This document shows, one piece after another, positions 31,996-43,897 of a stretch of 64,000 nt of DNA. Numbering within the stretch: position 1 is the first letter of the stretch; each line of letters starts with the position of its first letter. The notes beneath the pieces were generated by a model. It saw only the letters and a list, made by a program, of their open reading frames with translations. It was not told the origin of the DNA and did no database searches. The position numbers and the translations under genes are program-made. This DNA is from Geosiphon pyriformis (lineage: Eukaryota > Glomeromycota > Glomeromycetes > Archaeosporales > Geosiphonaceae), in the NCBI GenBank assembly GCA_016748015.1, contig JAAOMT010000470.1:153690-217689 (forward strand), given 5' to 3'.

Positions 31996-33379
31996 TCAAT
32001 TTTACGTATTCAGTCCAATGATTATAATTGGTTCCAGATCTTGTGGAATCTCCTCTGATTGAACTAGTATTCTCTATACTCCTAATTGTGGAATATTACT
32101 GATAGATGGTGACACTATATGGTAATATGATTTCAGTTAATTACTATGTGCTGTTTTGGCTAAGATTTTGTTGTTCCATCTTAATTTATAAGCTCTATTT
32201 CCAAGAATTTTTTCTATGTAAAATGGTTTGTCTCATTTGGGGTTAAATTTTCCACTCCATTGTTTTTCTGCTTTAATATGATGTAAAAGTACTTTGTCTC
32301 CAATTATGAATTCAACTGGTTTATTTGGTAGTTGGTTATTGTGTCTTTCTTTTTGTTTTTCTTGTGATTTTTAAATGTTATCAGCTGCTTTTCATCATTT
32401 GTTTTCTAGTGTTTCCATTAAGTCATATGTTTTTCTTAGCAACATTTCTTAAAAATTGTCTTCAATTATTGGTTTTGTTAGATAAGTGCTGACTTTTATT
32501 TTAACTAGTAATATTGCTGTTCTACTATATACTAATTCAAATGATATTGCTTGTGTAGTGTCTTGCTTTATTGTCTAATAAGCAAATAATATTAATGGTA
32601 TAATTAAGTCCCATTCATCCTGGTTTTTTTGGCTGATTTTGGCAATGGCTTTACACAATGTTCTATTAAACCTTTCAACTAACCCATTTGTTTGTGGATG
32701 GTATAGTAATGATAATGGTCTTTTTATTCCAAATCTTTGACTTAATTCTGCCAATATTCTATTCACAAAATGAGTTCTCTAATCTGATAATATTTCTTTT
32801 GGATATTCATGTTAACATATTGAATCTTAATAAATAAATTTACCAATGGATTCTGCATCTACTCTTTGAATGGCTTTTTGCTTCTGGCTATTTTGTAAGA
32901 TAATTCATGACTATTGCAATATATCTGTTGTCTCTGCTAGTGATTGTTAATAGTTTGACTAAGTCAATTCCAATATGGTTAAATGGTTGTCCCACTTTGA
33001 TTGGTCTCAATGGTTCATTGGATTTTGTTCCACCTCTTCTTTGACAAGTATCACAATTTTGAACATATTAAATTATGTTTGGATACATTGATGGCCAATA
33101 GTATCTTTTCTTGGTTTTTTCTATTGTTGCTTCTTTATGGAAATATCTTGCTGTTGGATCTGAGCGCATATTGAACAATATTGTCTCTTTCTCTGGTTCT
33201 GTGATTACTTTGGTTGGTTGATCTGGATTTCTTTTGTTCTTCTAGTAAAGTATATCTTAATGGTTAATAAAATATTTTGATTGTTGTTTTATGTTTCTTT
33301 GTTTTTTTTGAGATAATTTTTTCTTGAACAATTTGGTATTTATATAATGTTGGAGTTGTTGATATTTTTGTATATTCAT
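31996..33379 (-). pseudogene. Integrase remnant of element G
   Basis: MNIQKY start near 33379; TGA stop at 31996-31998. The first catalytic Asp is present (GIDLVKL). The second block is degraded (a stop where Gln follows the SD). The third reads GLVERFNRTLCKAI with Glu kept, inside the open stretch 32575-32766. GPF module near 32210-32240. About ten stops. Confidence 0.78.
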
Positions 33380-34745
33380 CTTTTGTTATATTTTTGGATT
33401 GAAATGTTCTTAGATTTGTCTTATTCACAACAATCCATCAGCATTTCCGTTTTCTTTTTTTTTTTTATAATGTACTGTATAATTAAATGATAAAAGTTCT
33501 ATTTTCCATCTAGCATAGTGATTGTCTGCAAATTTTTGTTTTTGAATTGAAATCAATTCTTTATGATCAGTATATACATCAAACTTTTGACTCAAGTATT
33601 TTTTCTATTTGATAACAGCCCAATAGACAGCTAAGTGTTCCAGTGCTAAAATTCTATAGTTTTTTTCAGCTAGACTTAAGCTTCTACTGGTATAAGCTAT
33701 TGGATGTTCTTTTCCATTTGGTTCTTTCTGTGATAGTACTGCTCCCAATGTTTGGCCTAATGTATTGGTAATAATGATGAATAGTTTGTTGTAATCTGAA
33801 TACATCAACACTGGAGCTTAAATAAGTTTTTTTCTCAGTGTGTTAAATGCTTCTTGTTGAGCTTCTGTCTATTTATATTTTACATTCTTAGTTTGTAAAT
33901 AATGGAATGGCTGAGCCAGTTTAGAAAAGTTCTTGATAAAACGGCAATAATATCCAGCAAATCTTAAGAATGCTCTTAGTTCTGTCAAGTTGGTTGGTAC
34001 TGAAAAGTTTTTTACTATTGTGATCTTATCCAGATCCGTTTTGATACTGTTTTTGCTTACAACATGTCCTAAAAACTTGAGTTCTGTTTTTCCAAAGAAA
34101 CATTTGTTTGCATTCAATTTCAGTTCTGCTCTTCTCAATCTTTTGAACACTTGTTGAAAATGATATAGATGGTCATTGAATGTCTTGAAGAACACATTGG
34201 TGTTATCCAAGTATACAACTACTGATTTCTATAGTAGTCTAGTATAGACAATTTCCATAAGTCACTGGAAAGTGGCTGGAGCATTCATCAAGCCAAATGG
34301 CATAACCTCAAATTCGAAATTTTCTTCTTGTGTTGTGAAAGCTGTCTTCTCTTTATCTTCTGATTTCATGGCTACTTGCCAATAACCACTGTCTAAGTTT
34401 AGTGTTAAGAACCATTTCTTTCCTCCAAAAGCATTGAAAAGTTCTTGGATCTTTGGAGTTGGATAGCTATCTCCTTTTGTTATTTCATTTAGTTTTTAGT
34501 AATCCACACAAAAGCAGATTTTTTCATTTTTTTATGGACTAGTACCACTGGTAATGACTATAAACTCATTGATGACTGAATTAGCCTATTGTTAAGCATC
34601 TGATTGATTTCTTGACAAATGATCTCATGGCTAGCTGGTGGTATTCTGTATGCTCTCTGTTTAATTGGCATTGTATTTCCAGTCTTAATTTGATGTTAAA
34701 TGATGTCAGTTCTGCCAAATTTGTTTTCACTGGCAAAGATGTCAT
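33380..34745 (-). pseudogene. Reverse transcriptase and RNase H of element G
   Basis: The RT catalytic site is YLDNTN (about 34200-34222), with Asn for Asp. Other blocks are KWFLTLNLDSGYWQVAM-like (with a stop), [16 protein letters not shown], and KLNANKCFFGKTELKFLGHVVS in the open stretch 33869-34210. RNase H lacks the first Asp (IITNTLGQTLGAVLSQ) but keeps ALEHLAVYWAV. Inactive as it stands. Confidence 0.82.
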
Positions 34746-35840
34746 TGAAATTGTTAAATAACATTTTGAGCTGCATATGTTGTAGTGAATCTAAGTTTCC
34801 CATGTTCATTTGTTCTAATTGTTCTGATTAGAGCAAATAACATTTATTTCGTCCATATATTGTTTGTGATGTAATATCCACATATTCACAAAGTTGTGAA
34901 AAGTCTGGAATGATGTCTGGCAGTTGGTTTTTAATTTTAGTGGTTAAGTATTCAATGGTTGTTCTTTCTGGTATCCTGATGATATCTCCTGTGTTGTTGT
35001 AGATGGAAATTTTTATGCAACTGTGATTCTTGGCTGGTATGTGTAAATTGACTAATCCAATCTCTCCTAATTCGCAAAGTTTTGCTTCTGCCTCAAAAAT
35101 TTAAACCTGATTCTTTACTTTTCTTTCTATAACTACCATGTACTAGTCATATGGTGAAATAGAAATTAATTGATGGGTGGAGATAATTTTTTCTTTGTTA
35201 ACAATTTTTTTCTCTGCCATATTAATAGATACATCTATTCTATCTGTTGATTTAAATTCCTGTATTCTTCTTGCTGTTATCCCTAGTTCTTCCATATTTC
35301 TTATTAACACTAACTAAGCTATTTTTACCAGAGGTAGGAATATTGCCTGCGCTATCTTTTTATTTGACTCTATAATATGTGCTTTTTCTGAGTCATTTTG
35401 TAGCATAGCAATGATATTTTCTACATATCCTGTGTTAATTATTCCTCTTCTGATGTTAATTCCCTTTTTGGCTAAGCTGCTTCTAGATGCTAACTGAATT
35501 ATTGTTGTTGCTGGAATTTCTAATACTATTTTGAGATCAATGTAGATGCACGAATGGGGTTCCAATTTAATGGGATTTTTTCTTGGATATCTCAGATTAA
35601 ACCCTGTATCAGTATTGTGTGCATGTTTTGACATAATATCTTTATTGTTATCACTGAATCATTTCAGTTTCTGCTCCTTGGTAAGATTAGAGAGTGCAAT
35701 ATATGTTTCTGGGTTTAAATTGGAGTTCGAATTATTGTTATTTTTATTGTCATATTAAGCAGAGCTGAAACTGTTATTTTCATCATTGTCATTATCAGAG
35801 TTTGAATCAGAATTGAAAGTTAATTTTGATTCTGATGCAC
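34746..35840 (-). pseudogene. dUTPase and connector of element G
   Basis: The open stretch 35314-35634 covers motif 1 DTGFNLRYP (Asp to Asn), motif 2 SRSSLAKKGI, motif 3 GIINTGYVENI (catalytic Asp to Asn) and motif 4 NKKIAQAIFLPL. Motif 5 near 35240-35275 is eroded. The connector with VNLHIPAKNHSCIKISIYNN-type sequence follows near 34990-35050. Spacer with Asn/Asp/Ser repeats upstream. Confidence 0.8.
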
Positions 35841-36490
35841 AGCTGTTGATTGGTTTTTCCTCTTCTGAGATTGTGTAAATCATGCGTGTTGGTAATTGTA
35901 AATGAGATCACACATATTACAATATTGAAAGTTACATAGTATGAAACAGTAGTCACATAGCCTTGTATTTATTTTTTCCAGACATTGTTCTTGTTCTTCT
36001 CTTGTTGGTGCCAAGTTTTAATAGTGCTCATAAAATTTCTCTGGGTCTGCTTTAATATCCAAAAAGATGTCTGAATTGAAGATAAGGACTATGTTGACTG
36101 GTTCTGAAGGGTTGTTCTTTATCTTCAAAATCTCACTGGGTAAAGTGCCTTCTATTTTGGCATTGGCCATCTGCCAGATCTCATCTTCATCATGTGGGTA
36201 GCCATCCAAGTGAGAGATTGCTCAGTGCCAGGCAACAGTAATAGGTGTTCCTTAACTTACTTAGTCACTGATAAGAATTGTATACTGGCATAAAGCATTA
36301 TATGTTCTTTCTCGACCAGGAATGTTGTTCCACATTTTTATGTCGAGTAATCATTCACCACAAGCAAGACATGATTCATTGTCCCACTTTTATTGCTTCT
36401 TTGGGTAGTCATAACATTTTTTATGACACAGCTTACAGTAGTAGTGAGTTTTTGTCCAATAGTCTTTATCAGATGTGATCCAAGCTCTCA
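35841..36490 (-). pseudogene. Cysteine-rich module of element G
   Basis: Zinc ribbon LCDYCFILCNFQYCNMC (about 35905-35962), with exact CX2CX8CX2C spacing. Upstream is the open piece 36018-36209, containing HDEDEIWQMANAKIEGTLPSE, equivalent to the A and F middle segment, then cysteine pairs of the N-terminal part near 36290-36440. Same position and order as in A and H. Confidence 0.6.
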
Positions 36491-37268
36491 TAGAGAAAAG
36501 TTTCTTTCTATAGTTCTTGCATTTGAGGGGTATATATGGCAGCTCTTTTATTGGTTCTCATGAATACTCTTTTTTCTAGCCACTAGTTATTTCTTTTGTG
36601 GCAGTGGTTTCTTTGGGTGGGTTTTTTTCCTTCTTTTTTTCTTTTTCTTTGTTGGTTTTTTCTCATTCCCAGATTGGCAGTTTGTCTGGGCCATTGTTAA
36701 TTTTTCAGATGTGGTCTGCATTCCAGATAAGTTTTTCTCTTTGTTTTCTTTTTCTGTTGTTGTCTCAGGAAAGTATTGGCAGTAGTTTGTTGTGGTTCTC
36801 GTCAGCCCACAACACTTGATAGGCTTTCTAGGTAGGTTTTTTTTTTTCTTTCTCGAAGTCAATGAGTGGTCATGTTATAGTGCTGGGTTTAAAATGGCCA
36901 CATATTGTTGGTATTTGTGTGTGTTAGCCATTTTGACTGATTTACAACTTTTGTGTTGTCCAGTCAAGTATTGCATTTGTTTTGGACAGTCAGTTATTAC
37001 CAATAAGGGCTTGGTACTAAGTAGCTTCCATGACTAAGACTTTGGTTGGTACTATAATTCCATTAACTTCAATAGAGAAATCATTTATTTTACCAATAAG
37101 AGTTTAAGTCATTCCATCAGCTGTAATGATTCTGGTGCTAGTAGTGCAGTCAACTCAACAATTTAATTGATTCATGAATTGTTTGGTAATTATGCTGCCA
37201 GCTGATCCACTATCTAGTATCAGTTTGATGGACTGACCATCAACTTTGGCATCAATATACATTATGGT
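36491..37268 (-). pseudogene. Protease (3' part) and linker of element G
   Basis: The protease active site is LILDSGSAAS (about 37200-37230), with the catalytic Asp retained, unlike A, B, D and F. Downstream GRTNDWLSKTNAIL-type and Lys-rich linker sequence with Trp-acidic units follows. H is inserted at 37268 just N-terminal to the active site; the rest is at 47054. Confidence 0.7.
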
Positions 37269-38246
37269 GTTACCAACTGAAACTTGAAATATTAATTAAC
37301 ATAATATTACCCTTATAATTTTTATTATTAAATTAGCATATATTATCATTCAAATTATCACTTATTATTTAATCAAATTATTGAATATTACCAATTAATT
37401 AATAATCCAATTTGTACTATAGAAATTAGGATGATCAAATTACACAATACTCCGAACCATTTAATATTCAAGAGTTCACTAAAATTTGTAAAAATTTGCC
37501 TAAATAATTAATAGTTCACCAAAATATTTAATAGTTCGCAGAAATAACTTGTAAATTTGCCGAAAGGTATCTTTAGTTTGTCGAAACCATAGTAAAAAAA
37601 ATAGTTCAAATTCATAGACTAGTATTACAACAAGTTGTATAAAAGAAGAGCTTTTTTCTTTGAGAAAATGTATTCTTTACCTTTAGATATCTTACTTGAG
37701 ACTTATTAATTAGAATTGTTTTCACAAAAATGAAATAAAAATCAAATAATTCAAAAAGTCAACTTTCTTAATTATTGCACTTAAAAATTCCCAAAACCCA
37801 ACTAACGTTTTGAAATTAATTAGCTACCAATTTCAATAAACTGTTAGTGACTCCAGGCCTGGATAGAAAACGTTTCCCTTGACAGAATTCTATTTCTTTT
37901 ACATTTCTTTTATTTTTCTTTTATTTTTTTATTAAATTCATTTGGGTAGCCTACAGACAAGATTCCTGTAGAAGAGTTGACTTTCACAGCAAAGTAACTA
38001 CACATTTTTAGTAAGCTTTCAGATGAGCAATTCCTGGGAAAGAGTTGACATTTACTACAATGTAACTACACAAGTAACTGGTATAGAATTGGCCATTCCA
38101 CTCATAAGTCCAGCAGTTCAAATTATAGGAGATAATTTGAAAATAAATTCAGTTATTGGAGGTTCAACCACATCCAGAAAACGTGAATTTACAGCAAACA
38201 GGCATCAACAACCATTAAGAAAAGAGACCAAAAACCTCTGGTAACA
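37269..38246 (+). repeat. Element H 5' LTR
   Basis: 978 bp, from TGTTACCAACTG to CTCTGGTAACA. AT-rich, with repeated TAATAGTTCGCC-like units near 37480-37560 and a T-rich tract near 37900-37930. It contains an internal 73-codon ORF (38023-38244) that is also readable in the other LTR but is part of the repeat, so I do not treat it as a gene. Against its mate, about 20 differences in the first 260 bases, all but about one transitions. Confidence 0.95.
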
Positions 38247-38248
38247 TT

Positions 38249-38264
38249 TGGTGCTCTCTCACGA
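38249..38264 (+). promoter_or_regulatory. Primer-binding site of element H
   Basis: TGGTGCTCTCTCACGA, two bases after the LTR end. The first eight bases match the site of A and F; the rest differs, so either the tRNA is another one or the site has decayed. The long U5/PBS inverted repeat of the other elements is not seen here. Confidence 0.6.
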
Positions 38265-38289
38265 AAATAACACAGTAACAACAACTTCA

Positions 38290-39999
38290 AAAGTGGTGAC
38301 TTAAACAGATTCAAGAACTCTAGAGTATTATCAGTCAATCTACACCCACTGCAAGCAGAGATTTAACATTCCAGACGGAATTGAAACATTCAAGAAAACA
38401 CTTTACCAGTACATTGAAAATTGCATCAACAATTATCTTCTTGAAAACTACAATATTTCAGAAGTTAGACACAACTTATATGAAAGCTTAATACATTACT
38501 CTCGTCTAAACACTTAGGATTTTAACAGTCAAATACTTGAAACATACTTCCAAGAACTCAACTTCAATATCATTCAGTATTGTGAAAAAAATTACCCAGT
38601 AAAACAGAAATTTTCTCTTAGTTTTGAATCGGAAACAGAAGAAGGAAAAAAAAAAGGAAACAAAAACTCAGAACTACTCCCAATACACCTAAAACCACTG
38701 CCAAATATTTACAAACTCCAGAACAAGAAACCAGCTTTAAATTACCACTCTTAATTACACCATTTCCAGCTTTACTTGCTTAGCCGCAAACACCAAGTTT
38801 ACCACTTATTTGGTTTTCAAGAATAGAAGATTTTCAGTCACCCAAAAGCCCTATTCAACAACAGGAACCAATATTAACCAGCACAAACCTTATTGACTAC
38901 TTAGCAAAAAATCAAAGTGAAGAGACCAAATCAGAACAAAAAACAGAAGACTCAAAAAATGAAAAAAAAATGGCCTCCACATATATCACAAAAATCCCTG
39001 AGTTCACAGGAGAAGACAATGAAACCAGTTCTCAAGAATGGCTTGACAAAGTCTCAAAAGCAGAAGATGCAAATGGTTGGAATGCTGCCAGAATGTTAAA
39101 AACAATTCCATACTTCTTACAAGGAACAGCTGGTAAATGGTTTGAAAACTTGGAAGCCCTGCCAGAAAACTGGAAAGCATTCAAAACTGCTTTTCTAGAA
39201 CAGTTCACTGACAATAACACTTTCATTACTCTTTCAAAATCGGTTTTGAAATATCAAGCAAGAACCAAGTGAATCAATTATGACCTATCTTGGGAAATTC
39301 AACAAACTGCTTAGAAGAATTTGCCAATTGGAAACCAATGAATACTACTCTAATGCACAAATCTTGGATCAATTCATTGCTGGACTAAAAGACAAACTTA
39401 TCAAAAAAGTTTGCCCACATGCACCAGAAGATTTAGCCACTGCTATTCAACAGGCAAAAAACTATGAAATGGCCATGGAAAAAGCCAACTGTACCAAACT
39501 TGTTAATCTGGCTATTGGAGAAACCAGTTCAGCAGCTGAAGAAAAAATTGACCAATTAACCAAGAAAGTTGAAAACTACTTCACCAACCAACAGCAACAA
39601 CAGCAGCCATAGCAATTACAACAACCACAAAGATACCAACCCCCACAACAACACAATCAAAACAAATTCGGACCACTATCCAACAACCAAATCCAAAATT
39701 GTCACTATTGTGGAATTTTAGAACACTGGAAACATGATTGTAGAAAATTGCAACAAGACCAACAACAGAGGAACAATCAATGTTATTCCCAACCACAACA
39801 ATCATATTATCCACCACCACCAGCTCAATATTTACCAAGGCCACAATATCCAAACCACTATTATCAACCTGCTCTACAACCAATCCAACAACAGTATCAA
39901 CAACCATCCACACCACAATATCAAGTGCTAGCCAGAAAATTGATTCAATATAATCAATTTACATCACAAAACCGTTTTTCAACAAACAACAACAGATTT
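38290..39999 (+). pseudogene. Gag remnant of element H
   Basis: The N-terminal part reads YYQSIYTHCKQRFNIPDGIE and is helical and charged. The capsid-like block (38970-39272) starts MASTYITKIPEFTGEDN, with SSQEWLDKVSKAEDANGWNA and AGKWFENLEALPENWKAFK. A one-base frame change near 39270 leads to the 110-codon piece 39280-39612 (QILDQFIAGLKDKLIKKV). After a Gln-rich run comes the CCHC knuckle CHYCGILEHWKHDC (39700-39741), intact, then a Tyr/Pro/Gln-rich tail. Confidence 0.82.
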
Positions 40000-40840
40000 A
40001 ATTTCAACAACTAATTAACCACTTAAAATTCGAATCAACATAGGTCCACACATTATCACACTCAACCCAGTTATCTTACAATACCAGAGGAATCAAATTT
40101 TCAGCAAACTGCACTTTTTGAAGGTGAAGCTGCAGCACCAAGACAAAACCCTTCCAACAATATTATCTCACCAGCCAGAATTGCCCGAAATGCCAATCTT
40201 TCAGACATCTTTCCATTCGAATTTGAAGCCAATGAATTACCATCTCTACTCAGCAATGTAGCAGTTAACAAACAAAAAGCTATTACAGCAATGTATACTG
40301 AAGCTGAAGTAGAAGGAAAACCAATTCGCTTAATATTAGACAGTAGATCTGCTGGAAGTATTATCACCTACCAATTAATACAACAGCTTCAACAAACTGT
40401 TGACAAACCAGCTCAAACTGTTATCATTACAGCAAATGATATAAAGAAGACACCAGTAGGAGAAATTGATAATTTTCTATTCACCATTGATGGAATCACT
40501 ATTCCAGTTAAAGTCCTAGTCATGGATGCACCCCAATATCAAGCTTTTGTTGGAAATGATTGGCTTCTCAAGACCAATGCAAATTTAGATTGGGAAACTC
40601 AGGAATTAAAAATCTTATATCAAGGACAACACACCATAATATCTGTTATGTGTGGAACTTTCAATAAACAATCAAAAAAAGCCCTAGTACTTGAATTTGA
40701 AGAAGAAAAAAAAATGCCACTCACTGAAACCTACATGGCTCTTGAATTAACATCCAATTGGGCTGAGGAAACAAAACAAGAAATCTTTGAAGAATTAAGA
40801 AGATGGAAAAAAGTTAGATATTCTACACCAGAACCATGAA
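40000..40840 (+). pseudogene. Aspartic protease of element H
   Basis: The domain is open from 40291 to 40839 (182 codons). The active site is LILDSRSAGSIIT (about 40333-40371): catalytic Asp kept, but the Gly of DSG is Arg. Then TPVGEIDNFLFTIDGITIPV, VLVMDAPQYQAFVGNDWLLK and a short linker (SNWAEETKQEIFEELRRWKK) with one Trp-acidic unit. A one-base change GGA to AGA explains the Arg. Confidence 0.83.
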
Positions 40841-41600
40841 AACAATCACCCTACATTCCACTTAAATACAGAAATTGTAACAAAAAACTTTTATCAATGG
40901 AAGCCTGCATTTTGCCTAAAGAAAAATATGAAAATCATACTTGTTATTACTGCAAGACTTGCCACAGAGAACGATAGGGCCATCTAATAAAAAGAAGTGA
41001 AAAATGGGACAACACCCCTTGTTTGACTTGTGGAGATATGCTACCAGAAGAATGCAATTGGATTGATGTAGCAATGAAAGGAGAAGTCTGCAATCAAATT
41101 TGCCAATATGCTTTATCAATTTCAGAAAAAGTTAAAAGAGGAACACTCTTTAATGCAGCATACAACAGTGCTTTTAACAAACTTTATCACTACTCCCATA
41201 ATGCTGAGATGATTTTTGACCTAGCAATGACATTAGTTAATAAAGCTACCAAAGAAAATGTCTGTCAAATAAAAGAAGCAGAATACATTGAATACACCAT
41301 GGAATTAGCTGAATTCGATTACGAAGATAAAGTAGAAGTCTACTACCAAATTGCAAGTTACACCTACCCAACCCAAGAAGCTCAAATTCAATAATTAGAG
41401 CAAATAAACATTAGGCTATGTGAAGAATGCATTATGCCTTGTAATGAACAGTGGTGTCCTGAATGCTATACTCTTAGCATTCCACTACCAATTAAAGATA
41501 ACCAGTATGAAATCGAATTTGGAATACAGAATGAAGAAGTCCCAGTAACTTTTATTTATCTCACCGAAAACCAACTGGCTATAACACTCAAATACTTCAA
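40841..41600 (+). pseudogene. Cysteine-rich zinc-binding module of element H
   Basis: The blocks RNCNKKLLSMEAC, CYYCKTCHRER, EKWDNTPCLTCGDML and CNQICQYALSIS match A and F in order. A helical segment (41140-41390) follows, then the zinc ribbon LCEECIMPCNEQWCPEC (about 41415-41466; CX2CX8CX2C). Open stretches 41023-41394 and 41434-41772 flank one stop. Because H is a distant relative, the retained cysteine spacing indicates selection on the module. No named family recognised. Confidence 0.7.
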
Positions 41601-42444
41601 CAATAAAGGACAAGGAATCAAGCCTGAAAAAGCCCACAAAATTGACGCTGAATATGATTTAAGATATCCAGAAAGAAATACCCTCATTCTTCAACCAAAA
41701 TCTTTTACAAGAATTAATCTAAAAATTGCCTTTGAAATCTCACCAGGAATCATGATGCAAATTGTCTCCTGATTCTTCCTAGCAAGCAAAGAAATCAATA
41801 TAAAAGAAGGAATTATTGATGCTGGATACACTGGAGATATTACAGTAATGCTTCAAAATGAAACTAACAAACCATTCAAGATTGAACATGCTGAAAAGAT
41901 TGCCCAAGCTATTTATTTACCCTTAATCAACATTTCGGGTTTGCAATTAGTCAATCAAAGAGAACAATTAAGGAAAAGCGAGAGAGGAACCCAAGATTTT
42001 GGTTCAACTGGACGATTCATGATTCCAGTTAATATAGCCCTCAATACACAGAATGAATCTCACCAGATTCTCAGACTTCCACAACCAATAACCATTTCAC
42101 CCTTTGGAGAATATCACGAAATTTATACCTGTAGAAAACCCACCACTACTCAACAAATTTTCGAAGCCAATGAACAAATTTGCATGAAACATGGCATCTC
42201 AATCCCAAATATTTATATTCCAAAAGGAATGAAGAAAGTTCGAATTACTTTTTACAACCTCAATCATCACCCCATCATTTTACTAAATAATTTGGAAATC
42301 AGAATTATTCATAGCAAAATCTTTCAACAAGAATTACCTCAAACAGTTTTAAATTTTTCAGAAATTATTGGACATTCTCTCCCAAAATTCAATCTAAAAC
42401 CCAGTGCTGAAAACTACCACATTGTTATTGGAAAGTTATTCTGA
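41601..42444 (+). pseudogene. dUTPase and connector of element H
   Basis: Motif 1 is DAEYDLRYP (about 41645-41672); motif 2 is eroded (a stop then FFLASKEINI); motif 3 EGIIDAGYTGDITVM has the catalytic Asp; motif 4 AEKIAQAIYLPL; motif 5 RGTQDFGSTGR is complete. One stop (41770) interrupts it; 41848-42444 is open for 198 codons into a connector with SIPNIYIPKGMKKVRITFYN. The best motif 5 in the window. It lies between protease and RT, as in the other elements. Confidence 0.88.
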
Positions 42445-43860
42445 ATTAACATAGGACAACTAGAGCCCCAACAACAGAATCAAGCAGTTAATTGCAGAAC
42501 ATACAGACATATTTGCTAAAAACAACAATAATTTAGGAAGAACTGATTTGGTTCAACATCAAATCTATACAGAAGATGTCAAATCTAGACGACAACAAGC
42601 ATACCAAGTTGCTCTAGAAAGCCATCAATTTATCCGAGAAGAAATTCAAAGGATGCTCAACAATAGGCTCATCCAACCGTCAATGAGCTCATGAGCTTCA
42701 CCAGTAGTACTTGTTAAAAAGAAAAATAGAAAAATTTGATTTTGCATTGACTATAAACAATTAAACAATATCACTATTGGAGATGTCTACCTCTTTTCTC
42801 GAATTGATAATATGTTAGATGCTCTTGGAAAATCCAAATACTTTTCAATACTGGATTTAGAAAGCAGATACTGGCAAGTTGCCATGGACCCCAAAGACCA
42901 TACCAAAACAGCATTTACCACACAAGAAGGGAACTACAAATTCAATGTAATGCCCTTTGGATTGTGTAATGCCCCAGCAATATTCCAGAGACTCATGGAT
43001 GTTGTATATACTGGATTTTTTTGGAAATCAGTAGTTGTCTACCTTGATAACACTGATGTTTATTCACCATCTTTTGAACTCCATCTAATTCACCTGCGAG
43101 AAGTTTTTCAACAATTACATAAAGCAGAACTAAAATTAAACATTGAGAAATGCCATTTTGGAAAAACAAGTTTGGCTTTTCTTGATCACATTGTTAATAG
43201 AGAAGGAGTTAAACCAGATTCAGGAAAAATCAGTGCTGTTAAAAATTTCAAAGTTCCATGGAATACTACAGAATTAAGAGGATTTGTTGGATTAGCTTCC
43301 TATTATTGAAAATTCATTAAAGGATTCTCAGAGATCACAAAACCTCTTAACCAACTCAATACCAAAAATGCAGAATACAAATGAACAGAAGAACACCAAA
43401 ATGCATTCAAAAAACTCAAAGAAAAGCTCATTACAGCTCCAATTCTTGCCTACTCAGACTTCAATAACTGATTCCAATTAGCCACAGATGCCTCATATAC
43501 TGCTTTTGGTGCTATCTTATCACAATTAGATGACAGCAGCAATGAATGAGTAATTGCTTACGCCAGTAGAACACTAAAACCAGCCGAGAAAAACTATCCA
43601 GCAACAGAATTAGAAACTGCAGCAGTAATATGAGCCTTATACCACTTTGACCTTTATTTCAAACCTAAGGAATTTGATATTATTACTGATAATATTGGAC
43701 TCAAATGGTTACAAAACAAAAACATGAAGTTGAATGCAAAACAAACCAAATAGACAGAATTTTTGGCAAACTACCAATATATAGTACATCACAAACCAGA
43801 AAAACTCCACACCAATGTTGACTGTCTTTCCAGAATAAGACAAGATTAGAAAACACAAAT
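42445..43860 (+). pseudogene. Reverse transcriptase and RNase H of element H
   Basis: RT blocks: [70 protein letters not shown] and VVYLDNTDVYS (Asn for Asp at the catalytic site, about 43040). RNase H keeps ATDASYTAFGAILSQ, TELETAAVI and DIITDN. Stops sit at SSW and KIR positions of the family (TGG to TGA, CGA to TGA). 42812-43309 is open for 165 codons. It is one frame off from the connector. Confidence 0.88.
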
Positions 43861-43897
43861 CAACACTCAACATAACCAACCTAACAACCAACAAACA

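Noticed and set aside
38023-38244. A 73-codon ORF at the end of the H LTR
   Set aside because: Lies wholly in the LTR, next to the primer-binding site, and the 3' LTR copy is broken. No conserved equivalent in other elements.
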